Assembly: GCF_008831285.2 (NCBI RefSeq)
Contig: NC_045146.1
Span: 7,886,972-7,950,971, forward strand
From: Nymphaea colorata
Lineage: Eukaryota; Streptophyta; Magnoliopsida; Nymphaeales; Nymphaeaceae
Reading direction: 5' to 3'
Length of the DNA stretch: 64,000 bases
Part shown: positions 53,901 to 64,000 of the stretch, piece after piece
Position numbering within the stretch: position 1 is the stretch's first letter
Layout of the letters: each line of letters starts with the position of its first letter
Position numbers and translations under genes: made by a program
The notes under the pieces: model-generated
The model's input: only the letters and a program-made list of their open reading frames with translations
What the model was told of the DNA's origin: nothing
Databases searched by the model: none

Positions 53901-55579
53901 TGGCTACAAAGCTCAGGTTGGTGTATACTTGAACCCTGTATTTTTGGCTCTTTTGACACTCAAGAGGGTCTACAATTCGATGTTTAAATTGCATGCTTGA
54001 ACTACAGGGGTTGCTGCTCAAGAACCATCCTCCTATCAGGCTCTTCATCTCAATTTCTGGATGCAAGTTCAGGGATCCAAGCATATGCCAAGTTGCGTAC
54101 AAGGAGAAACTTACGGTGAAATCTGCACATCTCATTGGTGACAATGACTGGCTTCGTGAACCCTCTGAAGATCTCCTAACATCATTCAATAATCCCCTGC
54201 TCATTAGGCACCCCAAGGGCCATGTGGTGCCAAAGTTGGGTAGGTGACAATTGTATTTCATCTGCATTTGATTTTTTTTTTTGGTTCAGAAAACAAGATT
54301 CTTCATATGCGTATGAGTATCAAATGCACTTTCCATTTTTCTCTTTTTCATGACTAAGGGGGGCAAAATAAACAACCAACCATTCCAAGTTCTCATGCAT
54401 GGAAACAGGTGGTACAGTACTATTTTCTAATTAATTAAAACCGTAGTAGAGTGGAGGGTCTATGCATGGGCTATTAGACAGCCACTCGCTATTGAACTCC
54501 TGCCCCTTAATAATCCTGCATGAGAAGCAGATGTGGGGTCTACCTCCTTAGGTCAAGGAAACAGACAGAGGCAAGGACTATTTTTTTGGAATTGAGCGGT
54601 TTAGTACCTTTTCCCTTCAAAAATGTTGCATTGGATGGGAACCATGGTGCTTGGTGTGGCTCAATCGCATGTTGTTATGTTGTTATTGCAAGGGGAGGTG
54701 TTCCACCTACTTTGTTCAAGTGTAACAACCTCTCTCTCGAAGGTAGTGTAGATATAAGGGCCCTTATTGATGCTCCAGGCCTTGGTGTTTCTTAAATGGT
54801 GTCCTTATTCTCCAGGGATAAAAAAAAAAGGTGCCCAGTTATGTTGTTCCTCATTTCAAAGATGTAGACTAAGTTTGACAACCATAGATGGTTAAGTTTA
54901 AATTCCTTTCTTCTAACTGCACATAACGTTTTTTTAACACAGTTTCCACATTAGACTACTGAAATATAAACTTTGAGCACCTTTAATGTAGATTCATGTT
55001 GAGGGAATGGAAGCAGAAGTTCTTAACATGTGGTTTCTGGTCCATAGACAACCGTAAGTCCGAAATGTCTCAAACCTTTCGTTTGAGCCAGCATTAGTGA
55101 TCTGATTTTAGACACTTTGGCTTCCAAAAAGGAATGACAAGAAAACAACAATACAGTACAAAATTTAAAAACAAAAACGATTGCCTCTTATTGTTGTGTT
55201 ATTTTTAATTATTTTTTGATGTCACTATATTCTTGTGGCAGATGATGCATCTTCCAAGCAGTTAAGGAGCTGGATAAGTGGCATAGTGAAGGAACTTCAC
55301 ACTTTAAGTGGACAAGAAACAAGAGAAGGGGAATCCTACCTTAGGGAGGTCATCAAAGAAAATCACAAGATGAATGTCATTGCTCCTGCTACAACTAAGG
55401 AACTACTGTCAGAAGAAATATCAAACGATCATGGTGATATAATACCTATTGACATCATGAATAGTGGACATGGTTTGAACAAAGTAAGTCCGTTGAAGAA
55501 AATTGACATAGAACATGAACATTATGAAACAACACAAAAGCTGAATCACAATGAACATATATCCCAAGTTCACAGTTAA
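50937..55579 (+). CDS. FSH-family serine hydrolase, six exons
   Basis: Exons 50937-51077, 52918-53010, 53097-53195, 53875-53916, 54008-54239 and 55242-55579 join to 945 nt, 314 residues plus stop. All have GT..AG introns and frame is kept at each junction. It is an alpha/beta-hydrolase of the FSH1 type, probably a cytosolic esterase of unknown substrate. Residues 17-27 (ILCLHGFRTSG) form the first strand and oxyanion loop. Residues 52-76 read GIFPAAGKSDIENIFPPPYF then EWFQY. GFSQG at 108-112 holds nucleophile Ser110; the Asp candidates are in GDND (170, 172); His197 is in HPKGHVVP. The triad looks complete. Plant relatives are usually about 220-240 residues; here about 80 hydrophilic residues (MNVIAPATTKELLSEEISND onward) extend the C-terminus. 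The start is the ATG nearest the conserved strand; in-frame ATGs upstream fall in the TATA-rich region. Intron 3 contains a MITE. Confidence 0.85.
51955..52120. repeat. Dispersed repeat in FSH intron 1
   Basis: GGAATTAAGGGGCACTGATT ... GGCTCCCCCACCGC resembles 33684-33842 in order and spacing. Both look like decayed copies of one interspersed element. Confidence 0.35.
53204..53226. repeat. (TC)n microsatellite
   Basis: About 11 TC units begin only 9 bases after the exon 3 donor of the FSH gene. Confidence 0.9.
53377..53778. mobile_element. hAT-type MITE, 402 bp, in FSH intron 3
   Basis: Perfect inverted ends TAGGGATGTCAA (53377-53388) and TTGACATCCCTA (53767-53778) are flanked by AGCATAAT and AGCGTAAC (6 of 8). 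The core is AT-rich with CGGATTCGGATTCGAA-like and complementary TCCGAATCCGATCGGA words, unlike the CTCGAG core of the other three MITEs. It lies between exons 3 and 4, ending 96 bp before exon 4, without disturbing the splice sites. Confidence 0.85.
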
Positions 55580-58337
55580 CTACCCATTGTCTTCTTGAGA
55601 CAAATATGAGGTCGGATGAATCATGTACTAAATAATCTCTTACTGAGACTCTTTCAAGATAGTAAGAGGAAGGTTTTCTTCCTGGTGAGCTGTAAAATTA
55701 ATTTGCTACTTTTATGTTCTTAGCTCATCCTATCAATCTTGATATGTTATAAATATGCAATTGGAGAATACTGCAATCTACAAATTTCATGTATTTTCTT
55801 CTATAATGAGGATATGAGTTTATGTTCTAGTGGATTGAATTTCTTTCTTAATTAATAATACAACTAGCATACTACTTTCACCTACCTCACGAATACAGCT
55901 AATCTTAATCCAACAATTTAACAAATACAAAAAGAAAAATCAACTTACTTTTTTACAATCTAGAGTACTTAAGTTGTTCCACTTTTTTTCTTCTCTAATT
56001 CAGCAGAACAAGCTCAATGTTCGTAAGTCACAAGGCAATAGCAAAAAAAGTTAACCAAAACAATGTGCATTTGAGCATCAAATAAGCTCTAATATGGAAC
56101 GTTACCCTAATCCCTGTTCAAACATTAATCACCAACATCACTATTAGTGATTTCTTTCCAAGCTTCTCTAGTGAGTGCTTTTCAAGAAGTAATTTTTCTT
56201 GAAAAATATCTCGTAAAAGTATTTGCAACCTTATAAATGTCAAAAAGTATAAACAACAAAGTTTTTTTACATAAAGCTAATTGCAGAACAAATAAAATAA
56301 CTAATATCTTTTCCATCCGTGTCCTCTAGCCGCAAGAGAGAGAGAGGGAGAGAGAGTAACCTTATCTTTTCCATCCTCACTCTAAACTTAATTGGATTGG
56401 TCTTTATCATGTGCAAATCCAATTTTAAAAATATACAACATTCTATTAGTCATATAATGAGGAATGTGAATGCATCTATAATGATGCATCATTATCATTA
56501 GAGTTTTCATGTCAACAAATGAGTTATGCAACTCATGAACAAGTAAAAATGCATTGGTTAGTGTAAGGCAATAGACTATTCTCTAATAAAATATTGTCAA
56601 TCTACACTCATTGTATTCAACTAAATGGATTTGATGATTTTTCACATACTTAGTATGTCAGTGTATGTTGTGTTAAATAGATCATACAAGGGACTTTATA
56701 TGTCTTTTATGTTAAGCTATCATGTCAAACTTTCTTATGAAACAACTAAACTTGCTTGTATTAAATATGAGCAACTATTAAGTGCAATAATTTTCAACCC
56801 TTACTCATTGTGCAAATCCAATTTTAAAAATATATAACATTCTATTAGTCATATAATGAGGAGTGTGAATACATCTATAATGATGCATCATTATCATTAG
56901 AGTTTTCATGTCAACCAATGCCATCTATCTCATCAATACATAGTCAGCAACACCACATTTGTAGGCTATTGGGCCTCACTGCTTCCTTTTGATATCCACT
57001 TTAAAATAAATGAAAATTAAGGAGGCAATTTTTTTTGTCTTTAAGATATTACAAATTGTGGTCTATTCGAAGTATTGGTGCAATACTTGTGGTATGGTTC
57101 ATACATGATGACTAATTTCCCAAATATCTGTTGTGCATGTATATGTAAGTATTAAAACATCATGTTTTTCCCATGAATATCTCTAATAGTTCAACAACTC
57201 TCATGGAGTTGCCTAGTGCTTGAGTATGTCTACTATCAGATAATTCAATATGAGATATCATATATATTTTGTTACATTAACATGATTTATGGTCATTCAT
57301 TTTGGCTTCTATTAACAATTTAAATAGGCCCTATCCTAAGCACATTAAGTTAATGTTGAATGTTTTTATAGTAAGTGTTTAAAGAGATCTCATCCTAAAC
57401 TGGTGATGTATAATGTGTATTATATTTAGATGGATATCTTGACTCATTAGCTCACTTTTACTTGAGGTTTGTTAATGTATCAAAGCTTCTCTTGTTATTA
57501 AACAAGCATCTCTAAGTTATGTGCATCTCAACTATGTGTGCTTTCAAGTAGGATGTGAGGTGAATAATTTGATTTTAGCTTGCTTACATACTCATAAATT
57601 TAAGTAAAATGATAGTTTAAAAAATTAAAAATATTTTAAGAACATGTATTTTACATATTATCATTGATCTTATACTAGATTCTGGTAATCCAATCTTAAA
57701 CAGTACCTACCATCTCAGGGGTACATAGGAATTCCAATATCACATTCCTCTCAAAAATGTCTAACATATACTTACATTTAAAACTATTTGAATGGTCCTA
57801 CTATGAAACTTTGAGATTCTTTATGTATGCTATTACAACTTGATTGCTATTAGATCATTGTGAGCAAGTCATATTATGGACTATTCTTAATTGTTTAACA
57901 AGTTTTCTTAGGCAAGCACTCTCTTACACTAACATCTACTAAAAAACAAAAATTGGCTACTCAACTGCATATGACTATCCATTGCACTAGAATAAAAAAT
58001 ATGTTAGGCATAGATTATATTTCATTTGGTGTTCTAAGGCACATATGAATACTAAAATTATTGTTTTTTATATAAGAGTGTCAACTAGTTTGTGCACAAC
58101 TTTGCATGTCTATTTTTTTAAAAAATTTGTTTGATATATGATTTTAGTTAAAAAGCAAGAAACTTTTTTAAATAGTCCCTCTTGATTATCCCAACAAGAA
58201 AAAAATGCACTGATATATCAGCCTTTCAAATCTCAATATACTATGCATGATATATCATTATTATCAGTCCAATGCAAATGTTATAAAACCTTCATCATGT
58301 CCCTAATGAATTGCGCAGCAAGCTGAAATAGGGAAGT
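55580..58337. other. No gene recognised
   Basis: The first few hundred bases are presumably the FSH 3' UTR. The rest is very AT-rich, with the direct repeat at 56411/56810 as its main structure. Confidence 0.45.
56411..56921. repeat. 112-bp direct repeat pair, 399 bp apart
   Basis: Copies at 56411-56522 and 56810-56921 (starting GTGCAAATCCAATTTTAAAA, ending GAGTTTTCATGTCAAC-AATG) differ at only about four positions. The roughly 287 bases between them are not repeated. There is no TG..CA end or coding content. Confidence 0.9.
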
Positions 58338-58743
58338 TCACTTGATGAGGTGACTTATGATCACTTCATTGATGCATATTCTAAAATGGATAACATTCAG
58401 GAAGTTCTCAAACTATACTATGAAATTGAACATCGAGAGCTTGCTCGAAGATTATTGACTCATAGTTTGATTGCGAGTAATTTATGTGGATGTTGAAGTA
58501 CCACAATGTTGTGAAAGTTTAAAGTGTGATGAAAGATAAAATTTTGATTCCATCTACTTGCATTTACAATTGTATGGTATAATGTTTGTGCATGTCAAAT
58601 AACATACGAAAAGCACTCCAACCCTATGATCAAATTAGAATGAATGGAGCCGAGCCTTATTCTCATACTTATGTTGTTCTAATTGAAGGAATGCATAGAT
58701 GTTATACTATTCAAAGTCTAGAAGATGTGGTAAACCACATTCT
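58338..58743 (+). pseudogene. PPR protein pseudogene fragment
   Basis: Two plus-strand segments carry pentatricopeptide repeat patterns. The first is 58338-58496 (DEVTYDHFIDAYSKMDNIQE then VLKLYYEI). After a stop, the second is 58547-58743 (IPSTCIYNCMV, stop, then MSNNIRKALQPYDQIRMNGA, EPYSHTYVVLIEGMH). The V-TY--FI-AY-K-----EVLKLY-EI and G-EP-S-TY-VLI-G spacings are those of 35-residue PPR motifs, which bind organellar RNA. At least two in-frame stops and short broken stretches make it non-functional. No start or further repeats were found. Confidence 0.6.
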
Positions 58744-60120
58744 AGTAACACATGCATGACTAGAATGTCTATAACATAATGAAGTGAAAGTATGAATAGT
58801 GATTTTAAGAATTGGGACAATGAGAAACAAGTTTGTGCAAGTTTGTTGTGAAATATTAAGAAGCAATAGATAAATAATAGTACAACCAAAACAAGAAGGA
58901 TTTTGAGATGAATAATGGAATTATACCCATCAAAACACCCATCTTATTGAAGACCATTTAGAATACATTTTACTTCATAGATAATTCAAAAAATACTTCC
59001 TAAAAGAACCAATGGTAGCTATGGTATTTATTGCATTGTCTACTGTTTGCATCACAAAATTATTTTTGGTTTTTGGAGTGCTTCAGAAAAATAAGCTTTT
59101 GTTTTTGAGAAAAGAGAGAAAGAGACTTGCTCGTATGAGGATTGACCATTCCCAGTGCCTTTACCAATGGTAACTAATCCAAGGGTCATGTTTATTGTTG
59201 ATGCATTTCATTTTTACTTAAACATCCTCTTCACCTTAAATGTAGTGTAGTGCTTCAAAATAATTTTAAAGATTGATACCTCAAAGTCATTTGAATGGGA
59301 AAAGTTTGAAGTAACATTTGAGAGATTAAGCCATTTTGAGAGACTTTTAAATCAAGGAATCTTTGAAATATCATTTTAAAATCTTGGAAACTAGTATTTT
59401 TTAAAATTTATATTGGAATCAATTTAATGTTTCCTTTGGATCTTAAGTAGGCTCAAGATTTTGCCCTGTAGAGTTTTATCTTATCTTGCTTAAATTCTCC
59501 TAGAGAAGTGCTTGTGATTATTCGTAGATTCCACAAGTAAATGTGAATACATGAATGCATTGATTCTATATGCTTGAAAAATAAATTATTCATTTCTACC
59601 ATAAAATTAGTCTAAAAACATTCTACCATCAGATACATCTAGATTTCTTACATTACTTGCATATTTTGTCATAAATTTTGTTATAAATGTTCTTACAAAA
59701 AAGAAAATTTTTGAAAATGGAATGGGGTTGTAGACTATCAAGCATGGTTCTAATATCGGATCATTACTTGAGTTTTAGTTTTAATAAAGTCGATAAATGA
59801 AAATTGAAATTTTAGGTCTTAAAAAGGAGATATTTGGATGAATGAAAGAAAGAGAAAGAAAAAATGATTTTAGAGAGAATGATATATGTATATGTACATA
59901 TATACATATATTCATTTACGTATGTGATCATTCATAAAATGATTTAAGTCAAAACAAAGAGAGAAAGACAAGGAGAAAGAGAAAGAGATTTTGGAAGGAA
60001 AGAAAGAAAAAATTTAAAAGGAGAGAGATATACATATATATGTATATATAATTATAAGTGTATGTATATGAAAATTTATAAAAGGAAGATCCTAAATCAA
60101 AGAGACAGAGAGAGAGGAAG

Positions 60121-60123
<3 letters not shown>
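58744..60123. other. No gene; purine-rich then TA-rich simple sequence
   Basis: GA-rich runs (about 59840-59870, 59960-60030, 60100-60120) alternate with TATATG/TACATA stretches and lead into the long AT run. No exon was found. Confidence 0.45.

Positions 60124-60203
<80 letters not shown>
60124..60203. repeat. (AT)40 microsatellite
   Basis: About 80 bases of uninterrupted alternating T and A, the longest pure dinucleotide run in the window. Confidence 0.97.
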
Positions 60204-60206
<3 letters not shown>

Positions 60207-60699
60207 AAAGTCAAAAGATAGCTTGAGGCATTTACGACTTCGATTTTTTTATGTAGGCTGGAGAGGAACTATGACTCATGCAAGAGCTTAGACTAAGTTT
60301 TCAAGGCCTCATTGAAGAGGCTTTACTTTTGAAATTTTTTTAAAACAAAATTCAAAATATTTTCATATAAGTATGCAACATACATGAAGTAAAAAGTAAA
60401 CAATGCAAGAAAGCTTCCATTAGGATTCCTAATTGGGTGATTAAGAGAAATGCTAAACGTAAGCATGTCATGGAGATACCTTTTAACATGTACACATTCA
60501 TAAGAGTTTTTCTGAGTTGAACAAATTCCAACTTCAAAAATTAATATAATAACAAAGAAATCCCAACCCAAACACTCGTTCTTACCATTTGTTCACATAT
60601 TAATTGAAAAATTAATCAACTAAGCATTAACATTATCTTAAACATAAACAATGCACACATTTAATGAACAAAGAAAGGAAATGAGCAATATTTCAAAAC

Positions 60700-62144
60700 T
60701 TGATGGGAAAATAAAATTTATTTCACCTTGCTCATGCTCATGGTGTACTCAAGAGTACCTCTTGGCTCCGAAGAGAAGATGAAAAAGGAAAAACAAGTGA
60801 GATATTGATTACATACCTCTAATTAGAATGTTTGGAGAGAACGAAATGTCTTCTCCAAATGATGTCAAAGCCTCTCAAATGAATCTCCAAGGTTGTAGGG
60901 GATGTTCCTCAAGAGATATCATCATGCTCTTTTGAAGAATGGAGATTGAAGAGGACGCTTGCATCTAAGATTAGAGAAGAAGGCAAGAAGACAAGGAAAA
61001 GAGAGAAATTGAGAGAGAGCTAAGGGGAAACATTCTAAGTTTTCAAGTGGAGAAAGCTCTAAATATTTTATAAGGGTTAGCTCATACTCAAGAGAGAAGA
61101 TTTTGGGGTACTTATAAAGAGTTTTGGAGCCAAAACTCAAAATTTGAATTTTTTAAAATTTAATAACATTTTCATGCGAATTCTAAGTTTTTTTTTTTTT
61201 GAAATAGGCTATGACCAAAGGGCATTGGTCCTTAGCTCTACAAACATGCATTTGGGGGTGTTGGTAGGGCTAGTCCCATCCAACAGGTCAGAACCACGAG
61301 TTTTGGGGGCGATTTTTAGCCCAAAACAGGGCATGTGCCCTCTGTAGGCCCTGTCTTGGCATGCCAAGGCACACACGGCCAATTGTCGCATGCCTTGGCT
61401 GGACTGCACGGCAGGGCCGTGCGCTGCTCGACCAAGGCAAGCAGTGGGGGAGTGAATGCCACCATATTGGCTCCGAAATGGACCAAGAAGGGGGCTTTTG
61501 CCTCCCTGGCCGCCCAAAGTGGGGTCCCACATAAAAAAAATTAAAATCATATTTTTAGAACGCATATTTTAAAGGGTAGAATGGTCTTCTATTAAAAACA
61601 GGTCCGACTTCAGTTTGGGTTGTTCTGGGCCTGTTCTAGATCTAGATTGAGTTTAGGTCGATCAATGCCCAAAGCTCGAATCAAGGATTAGACAGCAGTA
61701 TTGGGCTTAAAACATATTTTTATTTTTCAATTTTTGAACCAGATTGAATGGAAGACAAATGAGAGATTTGTGCATGCACGTGCGGTGCTAAATGGGGTTG
61801 AAATTTGTTATTTTGATTTTGAAGTGTGAATTTTGGATCTAGGACTTAGATTTGGGCCTGAAGTTGGATTTTAGATTTAGGCCATGTATTTGGATTTGGA
61901 TATGGGACTAGAGGTCCATTTTGGATCTAGTGCTGGGGTTTGAATTTGTGTATTGATCTAGAAGGCTGTTTTGGATCTAGATTCAAGATTTGGACTTGGA
62001 TATGGATCTAAAGATTCGTTTTGGTGTAAACTTGGGCCCAATGTTCAAAATTAGATCCAAATTACCATAAAAATGTTTGAAATTACTAAAATCATGTTTG
62101 AACAAATTGAGTATTGTCTTTTGAAAAAAATTGGGATGATAACA
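60700..62144 (+). mobile_element. LTR-like dispersed repeat, copy B
   Basis: Blocks match copy A (18000-18794) in the same order: GTACTTATAAAGAGTTTTGG followed by AGCCAAAACTC near 61107; a degenerate GGATCTAGATTTGG-type tandem at about 61830-62010; and the ending CTTTTGAAAAAAATTGGGAT plus GATAACA at 62118-62144. The middle (61200-61530) is unlike copy A: GC-rich, with GGCATGCCAAGGC and GTGCGCTGCTCGACC. The left boundary is uncertain. No coding domain adjoins it. Confidence 0.45.
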
Positions 62145-62149
62145 TATTC

Positions 62150-62790
62150 TCAAGTTGATGATCAAGTAAAAGTACATATTGTGAAGCAAGTGATAAAAGG
62201 TGATGTAGCATCCCCAATAAGAAGTGCAATTTCATATGGTCAAACTGAGAAGTAAATTTTTGTCTAGTCAATGCAAGCTGAGGGAATTTCTAGGGGTTAT
62301 GTGTTGTCATATATTTGCAGTAATGAAATATAAATTTTTTTGCCTACTTATATACTCAAAAGATGGATTAGGTGTGCAAAGAAAGGTGTTCTATGAAGAC
62401 ATTTGATTTCTCAAACATGAACATATAAGAAAACTTCCTTAAACGAATGTTCTTCAGTTAAAGGCAATTTGTGTGTGAATGAAGGACTGCCATGTTCCAA
62501 ATCTGATGTGTGCGCCTTGAAAAGGTTTGATCAATTGTTATAGGAGCTTTAAAATTTGAAGTTGACTGGCTCAAATGTGATTATTGATAAAACAAGGCAA
62601 GTCAATGAACCTGTGTAAACGAAAGTGTTGCAATGCCTGAAAATAAAAGACGGACAAGTTGATTTTGTTATAGATCCTGATTGAGCTTGTGCTAAAGCAA
62701 GTTCAAGGTGAATCATTTTAGGTAGCGAAAAAAGCAAATTGCATAGAAATGTTGCACTTGTTGTAGACATGGGCATGATTTGTGTGCCTG
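62150..62790 (+). pseudogene. FAR1/FRS-like remnant with SWIM zinc finger
   Basis: The plus frame near 62263-62330 reads SQCKLREFLGVMCCHIFAVM, aligning with the SWIM finger of FAR1/FHY3-type proteins and Mutator-derived transposases (C-C-KFE--GI-C-H---V). The first cysteine is Ser here. Further on, in another frame near 62737-62777, CCTCCRHGHDLCAC resembles the C-terminal zinc knuckle of the same proteins. Stops separate the pieces. It is probably a dead copy of a FAR1-related gene or transposase; the two cannot be told apart from so short a piece. Confidence 0.45.
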
Positions 62791-64000
62791 TAGTTTGACC
62801 ATGAAACTAAGGTGGATATCCTTATTTCATATATTCAATTTATATAAAATTTAGATTTATGTACATGTTTTACATGTATGCAAGAATACTCAAACCGATA
62901 ATGAGGATATGAAACCAATGATATGTTAGTCATGTAAAGGAACATGCCATGACAAGAGAAATAGCCTAAAAGCGAGCCATGCAAGTCATAGCTGGTTTTT
63001 TCATAAAATCTATTTCACTGAGCATATGATGTCGATGGCCCGAGGTGGAGTCCTAAATGGGATAGGGTGGCCCCCATTCTTCACTTCACCAACCCCTTGG
63101 AAACTCTGAATACAAGCCTAAATTGTTTGTACGTTCTCCCAACATCATGTTATTATAATAGTAAAGCCAAAAACTTGCAAAGTTCACTTAAGCCCTCACT
63201 TTTAATTGTGTCTTATTGGCAAAGCTTGACTCTGTGATGAGCAAAGCATTCTTTGTGAGTGCTTTATGGGAATTGCTTGTGATTTGAGCCTCATGCAATT
63301 CAAAGATGTGAGTGATTTTTCTGTTATGCAAAACTTTATGAGTGTTTTTTGGTTTGATTTTGGGAATTTGTTCCTAGCAAGGGGAAGGGTTGATCATGCC
63401 CCAAACCGAAGGCAATACATAGATGTGGGTTTTCATCCCTACTCGAATGACAAAAATACCTTTTTTTCCTCCTTAAATGCCTTCTTTTCACAACTGGTTC
63501 CAACTTCCAACCATAGCCTTCTCTCTCCTTTTCCTTCCCTTGAGAAAATGACCACAGGAGAATGTTGATTCCTCACCATAGGGCTACATAAAAGTCCATG
63601 GAAACTAGAGCAACTATTTGGGTGGGCTAGTTGTGCCTAAAGTCTTAGATGGATAAGCTATCAACCACAGCCATCTCTCCTAGAGAAGACCTTCATTTTC
63701 TTCATTTAGATAAGACCTCATGGTACAAGCTGATACTGTAATTGTATGTAGAAAGATTGTGGATGTGATCTTTATGCCTTGGATGATTTGTGGTTACTTC
63801 AACATGGCTAGAAGTGATTGTGATAAGACCAGCAAGCCACCGAAGTAGTAGACAAGCTTCATCAATTCTCAAGCAACTTGAACAAATGCCTTTCCCTTTT
63901 GGAAGTCCCATGCATGAATAAAGCGAGGCTGCTAGACAAGTATAAGCAATTAACCATTTCATTTGGAAATAAAAAGGAAGATACCTAAAGGCCTCATCCT
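62791..64000. other. No gene recognised (right edge)
   Basis: A 100-codon frame at 63266-63568 (MGIACDLSLMQFKDVSDFSV...) and a minus frame at 63702-63962 resemble no family I know. Neither has a neighbouring exon that I can join. Confidence 0.4.

Overview
The window is nuclear DNA from a flowering plant. Three intact spliced genes are visible, all on the + strand with GT..AG introns. The rest is dominated by decayed Ty1-copia retrotransposons, small hAT-type elements, a tRNA-derived SINE, a CACTA-like remnant and long microsatellites. I could not place the species. Large introns (one of 6.55 kb) and heavy copia load fit many non-grass angiosperms.

Layout. 0-5 kb: a minus-strand fragment matching dihydroorotate dehydrogenase, two well-formed but unrecognised minus-strand exons, a minus-strand copia gag with its LTR, and directly beside it a plus-strand copia gag-protease-integrase fragment. 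5-12 kb: no gene; a remarkable inverted minisatellite lies at 8.14-8.56 kb. 12.16-17.68 kb: a three-exon gene for a short TRM/LONGIFOLIA-like protein (388 aa). 18-21.9 kb: an LTR-like dispersed repeat carrying a four-copy 70-bp tandem array, then a 5'-truncated copia element with a 3' LTR. 23.6-27 kb: a minus-strand copia element whose integrase region is split by a 240-bp SINE with perfect 16-bp target duplications. 27-34 kb: mostly unassigned, with a GC-rich island and a hAT-type MITE.

34.36-41.36 kb: a calmodulin gene (149 aa) with the conserved plant intron in the Gly26 codon, expanded to 6.55 kb by repeats. 42-50 kb: one weak candidate terminal exon, two more MITEs, an LTR-like remnant, a copia fragment with primer-binding site and gag, and a CACTA-like element. 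50.94-55.58 kb: a six-exon gene for an FSH-family serine hydrolase (314 aa) with a G-box upstream, a MITE in intron 3 and a C-terminal extension. 55.6-64 kb: AT-rich sequence with a 112-bp direct repeat, a PPR pseudogene, an 80-bp AT run, a second copy of the LTR-like repeat and a FAR1-like SWIM remnant.

The three genes are not functionally linked in any way I can see: calcium sensing, a microtubule/cell-shape type scaffold, and a small-molecule hydrolase. All exon joins were made by hand. They keep frame across every junction and give complete family motifs, but transcripts have not been seen.
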